From Ruminococcaceae bacterium AB4001 (lineage in GTDB: Bacteria; Bacillota; Clostridia; Saccharofermentanales; Saccharofermentanaceae), in NCBI GenBank assembly GCA_000621765.1, contig JHXJ01000001.1, forward strand, positions 310,001 through 374,000: a stretch of 64,000 bases of DNA, read 5' to 3'. Numbering within the stretch: the stretch's first letter is position 1; each line of letters begins with the position of its first letter. Below, in pieces: positions 49,620 through 57,609 of the stretch. The notes under the pieces were generated by a model that ran no database searches, was not told the DNA's origin, and saw nothing but the letters and a program-made list of their open reading frames with translations. A program made the position numbers and the translations under genes.

Positions 49620-50522
49620 ATGTTTTGTCCTAATTGCGGAAAAGAAAACCCTGATGGCGTAGCATTCTGTGGCGGATGCGGTATGTCATTCGGAGCAGCA
49701 GCCCAGCCTGCAGCCCCCGTAGCAACTCCCGTTGAAGCAGCTCCCGTAGCAGCAGCTCCGGTTGCGGCAGCTCCCGTAGCAGCACAGCCCGTTGCTCAGC
49801 CCCAGCCCGTAGCACAGCCTGTTGCTCAGCCTGCTCCTCAGCCTGCACCTGCAGCTCAGCCGGTAGCACAGCCCGTTGCTCAGCCTCAGGCACAGCAACC
49901 TGCACCTGCAGCCCAGCCCCAGCCTCAGGCACAGCCCAAGCAGCCTTCGAGCATGCTTCCTTTCGGCCAGCACTTCAAGAATATCTTCCAGGCTGCCATT
50001 CATCCCGTAACAGGTCCTGCTGAGATTGCAAACCAGTATGACAAGATCGGAAATGCGCTCTTCCTGGCAGGTATCGTTGTTGTTATTTTGTGGATGGTCG
50101 ATTTCACAACATCAATGAGCGTTGTTCACTGGAAGTATCTGTACGGCAGCGAGATCGTCACAACGATCCTTAAGTCTTTCTTCCTGTCGTTCTTCTACTA
50201 TGCAGTACGCACATTCGGCTGCGCAGGCATCTTCATGCTCGCAGGTCTTATACTCAAAGAGAAGTGGTCATTCCCGAGACTTCTCGCAATCGCTTCTTTG
50301 GCAGTTGCTCCGGCATATGTTGTATCAAACGTACTCGGAACATACTTAGGACTCATTCCTACTGTAAGATTCGGTTCGCTTATCAGCACAGCTGCTTACA
50401 TCTATTACATCGTAATGCTCTATGAGGGCATGAGTGCTGAGACAAAGCTCACAGGCAACAAGAAGGGCTTCGTTCTCGTTATCTGCATGGCTCTTACTGG
50501 AATCGTTGCAAACTACTTCTGA
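49620..50522 (+). CDS. Zinc-ribbon protein with Pro/Ala/Gln-rich linker and Yip1-like membrane domain
   Basis: 300 residues. CPNCGKENPDGVAFCGGCG at 3-21 is a zinc ribbon; then a low-complexity PVAQP/APAAQPQ linker (about 27-105); then four or five membrane helices starting after FGQHFKNIFQAAIHPVTG (about 110-300), similar to Yip1/YckC-type domains. Function unknown; such proteins may sort or buffer membrane lipids or stress components. It is followed by a strong terminator and by two further zinc-ribbon genes. Confidence 0.8.
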   Translation: MFCPNCGKENPDGVAFCGGCGMSFGAAAQPAAPVATPVEAAPVAAAPVAAAPVAAQPVAQPQPVAQPVAQPAPQPAPAAQPVAQPVAQPQAQQPAPAAQPQPQAQPKQPSSMLPFGQHFKNIFQAAIHPVTGPAEIANQYDKIGNALFLAGIVVVILWMVDFTTSMSVVHWKYLYGSEIVTTILKSFFLSFFYYAVRTFGCAGIFMLAGLILKEKWSFPRLLAIASLAVAPAYVVSNVLGTYLGLIPTVRFGSLISTAAYIYYIVMLYEGMSAETKLTGNKKGFVLVICMALTGIVANYF

Positions 50523-50549
50523 TCCCGGGATCACAAAACGAGTTTATAT

Positions 50550-50579
50550 GGCGGAAGGCTTCGGCTTTCCGCCTTTTTT
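50550..50579 (+). terminator. Terminator of the zinc-ribbon/Yip1-like gene
   Basis: Nearly perfect stem GGCGGAAGGC/GCTTTCCGCC with loop TTCG, then six T bases. One of the clearest hairpins in the window. Confidence 0.95.
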
Positions 50580-50703
50580 ATCCGCACGTGACGGCAGCCC
50601 CGCAATCGCAGTAACAAACTATGCAAAGGCAAAAAATATTTGATATAATTTCTTTTGGGATTACGTGCCTTGGAATGACTTACGTAATAAGAAGGGGATA
50701 GAA

Positions 50704-51528
50704 ATGCCGGATGTATATGTTGCACCAGTTTCGTTGAAGTGTAAGATCTGCGGCGGTGATATAGTTAACAACTATCTTGCCGGTACTTCCGTGTGCGCAA
50801 ACTGCGGTAACAGGTGGGCCATAGCTGACCTGTTTCCTGACTATGCAAAGTACCAGAGAATAATCGCGAACATCACCAAGGCAAACGACATCGTCGAGAG
50901 CGATAACAAGGCTGCTTCCGCGAACGAAGCAAAGCTCCTGTTCAAGACGTCCGTTATCGAGTGCTCGAAGTTCAACGATCCGATATCTTCCGATCTTGTC
51001 AGGATCTGTGAAGAGGGACAGAAGAAAGCTGATCTTCTTGCGATCTATGCCAAGGGCAAAGGATATTTCGATAAAGGTTCTTACAACAGCGCTCTTTCGA
51101 CGTTATCGAAAGCAAAGGGCTTCAGGGATTCCGAGGCCATGATCGAGATCTGCAAGGAAGAGATCGAAAAGAAACGCAAAAAGGACATCCCCTGGGATGT
51201 CGTATTCAGCATTCCGCTTCCGGCAGCGGTAGCATTATTTTTCCGCGAAGTGTGCCACTGGCCGTGGGCTGTCTGCATCCTGTTGTTCCTTTTAGGTTCT
51301 GCAGGATTGGGATATGTTCTCTACAAAGGCGGCGTGATCGAAATCATAATCAAGATACTCTCATTCCTCGCGGCAGGTCCGATCATCACTTTCTCCATCC
51401 TGGCATATGCGTTCCATGTGCCGACGGCAATCTCGGTAATAGTTGCAATAGTTGCGCCGATCGCGCTGTTCATTGTTTTCGCGATGTTTACAGAACAATT
51501 ATCGGTATTTACGAATAAAAAGAATTAA
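50704..51528 (+). CDS. Zinc-ribbon membrane protein
   Basis: About 274 residues from the ATG at 50704 (AAGGGGATAGAA upstream; the extension to 50665 is not supported). Two CxxC pairs (CKICGG and CANCG, about residues 13-38) form a zinc ribbon. A helical region with a TPR-like stretch (about 100-155) precedes four membrane helices (about 165-270). The next gene (SPFH) starts 18 bases after, so they are co-transcribed. The pair resembles clusters of zinc-ribbon proteins with SPFH/YdjI-like proteins. Confidence 0.75.
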   Translation: MPDVYVAPVSLKCKICGGDIVNNYLAGTSVCANCGNRWAIADLFPDYAKYQRIIANITKANDIVESDNKAASANEAKLLFKTSVIECSKFNDPISSDLVRICEEGQKKADLLAIYAKGKGYFDKGSYNSALSTLSKAKGFRDSEAMIEICKEEIEKKRKKDIPWDVVFSIPLPAAVALFFREVCHWPWAVCILLFLLGSAGLGYVLYKGGVIEIIIKILSFLAAGPIITFSILAYAFHVPTAISVIVAIVAPIALFIVFAMFTEQLSVFTNKKN

Positions 51529-51546
51529 GAAAGGGAGATTGCAGAA

Positions 51547-52830
51547 ATGGTTGAAGCTATTAGTGTAATCAAGTACGAAGGCAGTAATGAAGTCCTCGCA
51601 CACAAGCACGAGAAAGAAGATTTTACGATCGGCTCACAGCTGATCGTCCATGAGACCCAGGAAGCTTTATTCTTCCGCGACGGCAAGATCTTCGATCAGT
51701 TCAAGGCAGGCAGACACACGCTTGTTACGAACAACATCCCCAAGGTTCGTGACTACATGAAGCTTGGAACAGGCGGCATCAACGTTTTCCACTGCGAAGT
51801 CTACTTCATCAACATGGTTACCCAGATGGGTATCAGATGGGGCACAGACAGCAAGGTAAGACTTTTTGATCCCGCATCCGGACTCCACGTAGAGATCGGC
51901 GCATCCGGTAACTTCAATATGAGAGTTACTGACGCCGCTAAGCTGATCTTAAAGCTCGTCGGCACTACTGACGGTCTCCTTCAGAGTGACGTTACAGGCG
52001 AGGGCAAGTCCTACGGAACCGGCATGTTCAAGGCCCTGATCATCAACAAGGTCAAGGCAAACCTTGCACGCATCATAAAGGAACAGAACCTCAATATTCT
52101 TGAGATCGACGCATATCTTGATGTACTGTCCTCCAATCTCATGATCGACATCAATGAGACCCTGGAAGAATACGGTCTCACGATGCCTGAGTTCTATGTT
52201 ACTTCGATCGCAACTCCTGATGACGATCCGAACTTCATCCGCCTTAAGCAGCAGTTTGCTGACAAGACTCTGAAGGTCCGTGAAGAGGAAGTCAGAAAGG
52301 CTGAGGCAGAAGCTGCCCAGCAGAGAAAGATCGTCGAAGCACAGACCGAAGCACAGCTCAAGGCTGTAAGCGCTCAGGGTGAAGCTGACGCTCTCCGCAT
52401 CAAGGCACAGGCTGAAGCAGATGCATACAGAATGCAGGCAGAGGCAGAGGCTCAGGAGATGCAGATGAAGGGTTACACCTACAGAGACGAGACAGCACGT
52501 CAGGTCGGCCTCGAAGCCATGCAGAACGGTATTACCGGCGGTGGCAACGGCGGCGGTGCTGCAGGCGGGATCGGTGATGTTGCAAGCCTCGGCGTTACTC
52601 TTGGTGCAATGGGCGGCGTAATCAACATGACCAAGGATGCCATGGCTCCCATCATGGGCGAGTCACAGAAAGTCGGCGAAGGTTTCGGCAACGTAGTCGC
52701 TGGCAACACAGGTGCTCCCGCAGCTCCTGCTGCTCCTGTTGAAGGCGCCTGGAATTGTCCTACATGCGGAAAGGCCGGAATCACTTCAAGATTCTGCCCT
52801 GACTGCGGAACAGCAAGACCCGTTCAGTAA
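51547..52830 (+). CDS. SPFH-domain protein with C-terminal zinc ribbon (YdjI/virion-core-like)
   Basis: 427 residues. The SPFH domain covers about 1-230 (VIKYEGSNEVLAHKH, GSQLIVHETQEALFF, then LDVLSSNLMIDINETLEEYG); a coiled coil with repeated QAEADAYRMQAEAEAQEM units covers about 240-310; a Gly-rich stretch follows, and CPTCGKAGITSRFCPDCG at the C-terminus is a zinc ribbon. No signal peptide or helix: it probably assembles on the membrane with the co-transcribed zinc-ribbon membrane protein. Homologues are called virion core or flotillin-like. Confidence 0.9.
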   Translation: MVEAISVIKYEGSNEVLAHKHEKEDFTIGSQLIVHETQEALFFRDGKIFDQFKAGRHTLVTNNIPKVRDYMKLGTGGINVFHCEVYFINMVTQMGIRWGTDSKVRLFDPASGLHVEIGASGNFNMRVTDAAKLILKLVGTTDGLLQSDVTGEGKSYGTGMFKALIINKVKANLARIIKEQNLNILEIDAYLDVLSSNLMIDINETLEEYGLTMPEFYVTSIATPDDDPNFIRLKQQFADKTLKVREEEVRKAEAEAAQQRKIVEAQTEAQLKAVSAQGEADALRIKAQAEADAYRMQAEAEAQEMQMKGYTYRDETARQVGLEAMQNGITGGGNGGGAAGGIGDVASLGVTLGAMGGVINMTKDAMAPIMGESQKVGEGFGNVVAGNTGAPAAPAAPVEGAWNCPTCGKAGITSRFCPDCGTARPVQ

Positions 52831-52885
52831 TGACGGTGAGCTTGCAGGGAATTTAAACCTGTAAGCGTAAATAACACTGATACCA

Positions 52886-52931
52886 GGGGGTGTCGCAAAG
52901 TGAAGTTCACTTAGCGGCGCCCCACTTTTTT
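52886..52931 (+). terminator. Terminator of the SPFH operon
   Basis: GGGGTGTCGC pairs imperfectly with GCGGCGCCCC around an inner AAGTGA/TCACTT hairpin, and a run of T bases follows (52926-52930). The hairpin array begins in that T-run. Confidence 0.8.
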
Positions 52932-53073
52932 ACACTACACGGGGATAAAAAAGGGTAACTAGTGTAAGAATTGACCGTTTTCTTACACTACACGGGGGTA
53001 AAAAGTGGCGACTAGTGTAAGCAATGGCCACTTTCTTACACTACATGCCCATAAAACAGGGCGACTAGTGTAA
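52930..53073. repeat. Array of three 38-bp palindromic units at a 53-bp period
   Basis: Units at 52930-52967, 52983-53020 and 53036-53073. Each starts TTACACTA and ends TAGTGTAA (perfect inverted ends), with an interior of 22 bases of the form CACGGGGATAAAAAAGGGTAAC. Two 15-base spacers (52968-52982 and 53021-53035) separate them. Units 1 and 2 can also pair their interior with the following spacer (AAAGTGGC with GCCACTTT in unit 2). Unit 3 instead carries an internal GCCC/GGGC pair. Not a CRISPR array: units are palindromic and only three. Confidence 0.88.
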
Positions 53074-53088
53074 CTTTTATACGCAAAC

Positions 53089-53949
53089 TTAAGGATGAAT
53101 GTTCTGTTGTTCTTTGTTTTGCGACAGTTCCGGCTTTTTTACGCCCATCTTAAGAGCTTTGTGCGGACATGAATCAACGCATTCGCCGCAGCGGATGCAC
53201 TCACAGCTGTTGGGAACTTTGCTCGGATCGATGTTCATCGGGCACGCTTTGGCGCATGCCTTGCAGTTCACGCATTTCTCCTTGTCGAGATGGATGCGGT
53301 AGAGAGCGATCCTGTTGAAGAAACCGTATATAGCGCCGAGAGGGCAGATGTATTTGCAGAAAGGGCGGTAGACGATGAGGCTTGCGACAAGGATCAGTCC
53401 GAGTATGACGAGCTTTAAGCTGAATAGATTTCCGAGCTGGTCTGCGATATGTTTATCAGCGGCTGCGAGCCAGATCCCGGCGATGGTTCCGGACGGGCAT
53501 ATGTACTTGCAGAAGAACGGAGTGAGCTTGAAGCAGAAGGGCAGCATCAGGACGAAAAGGGCGAGCACGACATACTTGAAGTAACGAAGATATTTGTCGA
53601 GCTTGAATTCGTTTTTCTTGAAGAAAGGAATCTTATAAAGGAGATCCTGCAGGAACCCGAAAGGGCACAGGAAGCCGCATACCGCGCGGCCCAATAACGC
53701 TCCCGTAAAGATAAGTATTCCGACGACATAGTAGGGAAATTTGAACTTCAGGCCGCTTAAATAGTTCTGGAGCGAACCGATGGGACATGCGCCGATCGCA
53801 CCGGGGCATGAATAGCAGTTAAGTCCGGGAACACAGACGGATTTAGCCGGGCCCTGATAAATCTTTCCTTCAAAGAATCCTTTAAAGTTTGCGTTCTGCA
53901 GCAGGGTGGCTGCAGCCTGGATAGAATGTCGGATCCATTTCTTAGCCAA
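53089..53949 (-). CDS. Membrane 4Fe-4S protein (NapH/CcoG-like)
   Basis: 286 residues. Four or five membrane helices, with cysteine motifs CYSCPGAIGACP near residue 40, CGFLCPFGF, CKYICPSGTIAG and CKYICPLGAIYG, and two soluble [4Fe-4S] clusters at the end: CVNCKACAKACPMNI and CIRCGECVDSCPHKAL. Likely a membrane electron carrier. The start is a TTG at 53949, within the end of the 45-residue CXXC gene, giving an eight-base overlap. Operon with that gene and the TlpA-like gene: a reductant path across the membrane to a thiol partner. Confidence 0.92.
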   Translation of the reverse strand: MAKKWIRHSIQAAATLLQNANFKGFFEGKIYQGPAKSVCVPGLNCYSCPGAIGACPIGSLQNYLSGLKFKFPYYVVGILIFTGALLGRAVCGFLCPFGFLQDLLYKIPFFKKNEFKLDKYLRYFKYVVLALFVLMLPFCFKLTPFFCKYICPSGTIAGIWLAAADKHIADQLGNLFSLKLVILGLILVASLIVYRPFCKYICPLGAIYGFFNRIALYRIHLDKEKCVNCKACAKACPMNIDPSKVPNSCECIRCGECVDSCPHKALKMGVKKPELSQNKEQQNIHP

Positions 53950-54079
53950 TTCCGATGCACTCCATGCAAATCCTTGCAGCTTTAGCCAATACGGAAGCAG
54001 GCTGGTTTAATGCGATCCCCACAATGATGAGGATGACACCTGCAGCTATTAAAGATATTGTGATGACCAGCCTGCGCAT
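53942..54079 (-). CDS. CD1871A-family CXXC mini membrane protein
   Basis: 45 residues: MRRLVITISLIAAGVILIIV is one membrane helix, and the C-terminus reads ARICMECIGIG, the diagnostic CxxCIGIG tail of the CD1871A family. The gene is very short. It starts seven bases after the TlpA-like gene stop and overlaps the 4Fe-4S gene start by eight bases, so all three are translationally linked. In other Clostridia this trio recurs; the CXXC may pass electrons between the thioredoxin-like and ferredoxin-like partners. Confidence 0.9.
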   Translation of the reverse strand: MRRLVITISLIAAGVILIIVGIALNQPASVLAKAARICMECIGIG

Positions 54080-54086
54080 GATGTTA

Positions 54087-54689
54087 TCAGAGCAAGCTGC
54101 TGATGATGGCAACCCAGTCTTCGTAAGAGGCGGCGCCGATCTTGGAGGTCTCGCCGTCAGGTAATTTCAAAACATGTCCTTCCCTGTCAACGAATATAGT
54201 TGTCGGGACATAGCCGGACTGGAATTGGTCGAAATCCTTGGTGTAGTGAAGTATGGGATATGTAGTTCCGCAGTAACTCAGTACCGTATCGACATTGCTC
54301 TCATCGCTGTCATCGGAATAAACGCCGATGATGAGGACGCCCCTGTCCTTGTAGTTTTTGTAGAGACGCTCTATGTCACGCATTTCCGATACGCAGGGGC
54401 TGCACCACGGTTCCCAGAAATTGATCATTACAAGATCATAGGAATTAAAGATGCTTTCATCCCATGCCTTTCCGCTTCTGTCAGTAGTGGAGAAGGTGAA
54501 GTCGGGTTTGTAGTTCTTTGCAGTGGTATATACTGTCCCACCGTCAGCGTCCGTTGCGGGAGAAGCGTCAGAAGATCCTAAAGTGATATCGTTTTCGAGA
54601 GTATATGAATTATAGGCATCGATAAAACTGCATGATGAAGCAGATAATGCAAATGCCGCGCAGACTAATATGGTTAAAGCCTTTTTCAT
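54087..54689 (-). CDS. TlpA-like thiol-disulfide oxidoreductase lipoprotein
   Basis: 200 residues. Signal peptide with lipobox ASSC (Cys about 20). Thioredoxin fold with NFWEPWCSPCVSEMRDIERL, in which WCSPC is the redox CxxC, and a cis-Pro region VPTTIFVDREGHV. Anchored to the outer membrane face, where it should reduce or oxidise thiols in exported proteins. First gene of the redox operon with the CXXC mini-protein and the 4Fe-4S protein. Confidence 0.93.
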   Translation of the reverse strand: MKKALTILVCAAFALSASSCSFIDAYNSYTLENDITLGSSDASPATDADGGTVYTTAKNYKPDFTFSTTDRSGKAWDESIFNSYDLVMINFWEPWCSPCVSEMRDIERLYKNYKDRGVLIIGVYSDDSDESNVDTVLSYCGTTYPILHYTKDFDQFQSGYVPTTIFVDREGHVLKLPDGETSKIGAASYEDWVAIISSLL

Positions 54690-54766
54690 GAGTCGCTCCG
54701 TTCATGTTTTTTGATGAAGATATTATATCACCCGCAAATAAGTTTAAGATGAAACACAAAGGGGAG

Positions 54767-54800
54767 TGCAACATTTTCGGGAGTGCATCTGTATATAGGG
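54767..54800 (+). promoter_or_regulatory. ECF-type promoter of the serpin operon
   Basis: TGCAACATTT at 54767-54776 and TCTGTATATAGGG at 54788-54800, with 18 bases between TGCAAC and GTATAT, exactly as upstream of the ECF sigma gene. The -10 element starts 39 bases before the serpin ATG. Confidence 0.85.
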
Positions 54801-54829
54801 CATAAAGCAAATATTTGGAGGTTCGAAAA

Positions 54830-56137
54830 ATGAAAATTTGCTCAAAGAAAGATTTAAAGGCCATGACGGGGATCTTGGCTGCAACTATGCTTCTCGGTGG
54901 ATGCTCCATTACAGGAAATGTCAATAAGAGTACCAACGTTATTAAAGGCGATCCTGATCTGAAGACAGAGATCAATCTCAATGAAGTTTCCGAAACGAAG
55001 TTTGATAAGAATCAGATGGATCAGAAATACAGAAGATACTGTCTTGATATCTTCAGCAGAACTGTGAAGGATTACGGAACTGATGAAAATGTCATGATCT
55101 CTCCCGCATCTATCATGATGGCGCTCGACATGGTCGCCGCAGGCGCTAAGGGTGAGACATTAAAGCAGCTTACAGACCTTTTCGCAGAAGGACAGGGACC
55201 CCTTGAGCAGCAGGCATACGCTTCAGCGCTCATGGACAGGATCAATGAATCAGAGAATGTAGAGTTCTCATGCGCGAACGCTGTCTGGAGCAACAAGACG
55301 CTCTTGGGAGATTCTGTAAATCTTGAATACATCGACTATATCCAGGATACATTCAAAGCAGAATACAATGTAAGCGAATTCAATTCAAAGACACCCGCCG
55401 AGATCAACAGCTGGGTAGACAAACATACGGATCACATGATCAAGGAAGTCATCCGCAGTCTGGAACCTTCCACAGTAATGGTACTCGTTAACGCCATTTC
55501 CTTTGACGGAAAGTGGGCAGATCCTTATGAAGAAGACCAGGTAAGATCCGGTGATTTCAGAACTTCTGACGGAAAAACCGTAAGTGTTGATTTCCTTCAC
55601 GGCACCGAGACTGCTTATTACGAGACAGAGAAGGCAACCGGCTTCCTCAAGTACTATAAAGGCGGCGAGTATGCATTCCTCGCGATCCTTCCTACGGATG
55701 AGAATATCAGCGCAAATGAGTTCGTTAAGAATTTCACAGCTGAGGATTATGAGAAGTTCATCGAAAGCGAAAACAAAGAATATGAGGTAATCACAAAGCT
55801 CCCCAAGTTCAATTCGGATTTCGAGTTTACCATGAACGACACTCTCGAAAATCTTGGAGCATCAGATGCTTTCCATGCTGAAACTGCTGATCTTTCCGGC
55901 ATTGCAGGCACGAAGGGTGATCTCTATATCTCAAAGGTTATCCACAAGACACATATTGAAGTTGACGCAGACGGCACGAAGGCAGCTGCAGTTACGGCAG
56001 TAACTCTTGATGCGGGAAGCTGTATTGAGTTTGAGCAGGAATTCCGTTATGTTGAGTGCGACAGACCTTTTGCTTATGCTATAGTTGATACAACGACAAT
56101 GGCACCGGTATTCATCGGTACAGTAAATGCGGTTTGA
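54830..56137 (+). CDS. Serpin lipoprotein 1
   Basis: 435 residues from the ATG at 54830 (TTTGGAGG upstream; a TTG at 54815 is rejected). Lipobox LGGC, Cys about 25. Serpin core with MISPASIMMALDMVAAGAKGET, ANAVWSNKTLL, and HKTHIEVDADGTKAAAVTAV: an inhibitory-type hinge (small residues P12-P9). The reactive loop after it is DAGSCIEFEQEF, ending at FRYVECDRPFAYAIVD. It should trap and inactivate a protease at the cell surface. Operon with the second serpin 21 bases downstream, under an ECF-type promoter. Confidence 0.95.
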   Translation: MKICSKKDLKAMTGILAATMLLGGCSITGNVNKSTNVIKGDPDLKTEINLNEVSETKFDKNQMDQKYRRYCLDIFSRTVKDYGTDENVMISPASIMMALDMVAAGAKGETLKQLTDLFAEGQGPLEQQAYASALMDRINESENVEFSCANAVWSNKTLLGDSVNLEYIDYIQDTFKAEYNVSEFNSKTPAEINSWVDKHTDHMIKEVIRSLEPSTVMVLVNAISFDGKWADPYEEDQVRSGDFRTSDGKTVSVDFLHGTETAYYETEKATGFLKYYKGGEYAFLAILPTDENISANEFVKNFTAEDYEKFIESENKEYEVITKLPKFNSDFEFTMNDTLENLGASDAFHAETADLSGIAGTKGDLYISKVIHKTHIEVDADGTKAAAVTAVTLDAGSCIEFEQEFRYVECDRPFAYAIVDTTTMAPVFIGTVNAV

Positions 56138-56158
56138 TGAGAATTTGAGGTTAAGGAT

Positions 56159-57457
56159 ATGAAGTTTTATTCGCGTAGAGACATTAAGGCAGTTACAGGT
56201 ATCCTTGCAGCTTCGATTTTGCTCGGAGGGTGCGTTACGACAACTCCGGGAAGCCAGGAACTGAAGTCGGATCCGAAGGCAAAGACAGAGATAGATCTCA
56301 GCAAGGTCAGCACGACTGAGTACGATAAAGATCTTTTCGATGCAGAGTACAGAAGATACAGCATCGAGCTTCTGAGCCAGACGATAAAGAATTTCGGTTC
56401 TGAAGAAAACGTAATGGTATCTCCCGCCTCGGTCATGATGGCGCTCGATATGGTTGCTGCAGGCTGCAAGGGCGAGACGTTAAAGCAGCTTACGGATCTT
56501 TTCGCAGAGGGACAGGGCCCGCTTACACAGCAGGCTTACGCTTCCAACATGATGGATAAGATCAACAATGCAGCAGAAGTCGAGTTCTCCTGCGCCAACG
56601 CTGTATGGAACAACGCAAATCTCCTGGGCGACGGCATCAACACCGAATATGTCGGCTACATCCAGGATACATTCCTTGCCGAATACAGGGTTACGAATTT
56701 TAACAATAAGACGGTTGATGAGATCAACAACTGGGTTGATAAACATACTGATCACATGATCGAAAAAGTCGTCGATGATCTTGATCCGGATACGGTCATG
56801 GTCCTCGTAAATGCGATCGCGTTTGACGGCAAATGGGAGGAACAGTACGAAGAGGACTGTGTACGCGAAGGTGAGTTCATAAGTTATGACGGAACCGTCC
56901 AGGATGCTACATTCCTTCACGATGATCTCGATTACTATTTCGAGTCTGATAAGGCAACCGGATTCATCAAGAATTACGAAGGCGGCGAATATGCTTTCCT
57001 CGCGATCCTTCCCAAGGATGACAGCATCAGCGCCAATGAGTTCATGAAGAACTTCACACCGGAAGATTACGAGTCCTTCATAGACAGTAAGACCGGCAAG
57101 TATGAAGTCGTAACGATGATGCCGGAGTTTACTTCAGACTTTGGGATCAGAATGAACAGCACCCTTATAGATCTTGGTGCGGAGGACGTTTTCAGTCCAT
57201 CAGTTGCCGATCTCTCAGGTATTGCCGGAGTTCCGGGAGATATCTACGTCTCCAGGGTAATTCACAAGACGCACATCGAAGTTGATGCAAAGGGAACGCG
57301 CGCAGCTGCAGTCACGGCAGTAATGGCTGTGAAGAACGCCGCTTTCGATGAAGGTCCGGAGATCCGTTACGTTGAATGCGACAGACCTTTCGCGTATGCC
57401 ATCGTTGATGTTGAGACAATGGCTCCGGTTTTCATAGGTACGGTCAACGCCATTTAA
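56159..57457 (+). CDS. Serpin lipoprotein 2
   Basis: 432 residues. Lipobox LGGC, Cys about 25. Same architecture as serpin 1 with close identity in the core (MVSPASVMMALDMVAAGCKGET) and an inhibitory-type hinge (ADVDAKGTRAAAVTAV-like). The reactive loop differs: after the hinge it reads MAVKNAAFDEGPEIRYVECDRPF, with Lys-Asn near the predicted cleavage point rather than the Gly-Ser of serpin 1. The two paralogues would then block different proteases. Co-transcribed with serpin 1. Confidence 0.94.
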   Translation: MKFYSRRDIKAVTGILAASILLGGCVTTTPGSQELKSDPKAKTEIDLSKVSTTEYDKDLFDAEYRRYSIELLSQTIKNFGSEENVMVSPASVMMALDMVAAGCKGETLKQLTDLFAEGQGPLTQQAYASNMMDKINNAAEVEFSCANAVWNNANLLGDGINTEYVGYIQDTFLAEYRVTNFNNKTVDEINNWVDKHTDHMIEKVVDDLDPDTVMVLVNAIAFDGKWEEQYEEDCVREGEFISYDGTVQDATFLHDDLDYYFESDKATGFIKNYEGGEYAFLAILPKDDSISANEFMKNFTPEDYESFIDSKTGKYEVVTMMPEFTSDFGIRMNSTLIDLGAEDVFSPSVADLSGIAGVPGDIYVSRVIHKTHIEVDAKGTRAAAVTAVMAVKNAAFDEGPEIRYVECDRPFAYAIVDVETMAPVFIGTVNAI

Positions 57458-57536
57458 TGCAAACCATATATATCGCCTGTGACAGGGCTCACAAAAAATG
57501 TGTTAAAAGTCAATCATTATAAATTCTTTCACGAGT

Positions 57537-57582
57537 TATAATATGCGGAGTGTTTCCGGGTACCAGATCCCGGAATGCTCCG
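57537..57582 (+). promoter_or_regulatory. TATAAT box and 5' stem-loop of the PAP2 transcript
   Basis: TATAAT at 57537-57542. Directly after it, GCGGAG..TTCCGGG pairs with CCCGGAA..CTCCGC (57545-57582; six and seven base pairs around a small internal loop, apical loop of eight). The transcript would start at or near the base of this hairpin, as in 5' mRNA stabilisers. No good -35 was found. Confidence 0.5.
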
Positions 57583-57609
57583 CAAAATTATTTCCGTTGG
57601 AGTCATATT

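Noticed and set aside
52930-53073. Possible short CRISPR array
   Set aside because: Only three units, each fully palindromic at the ends, with similar rather than unique 15-base spacers and no cas genes nearby.
57550-57609. GTG start 20 codons upstream for the PAP2 gene
   Set aside because: It lies within the stem-loop and close to the predicted transcript start; the TTG at 57610 has a correctly spaced GGAG.
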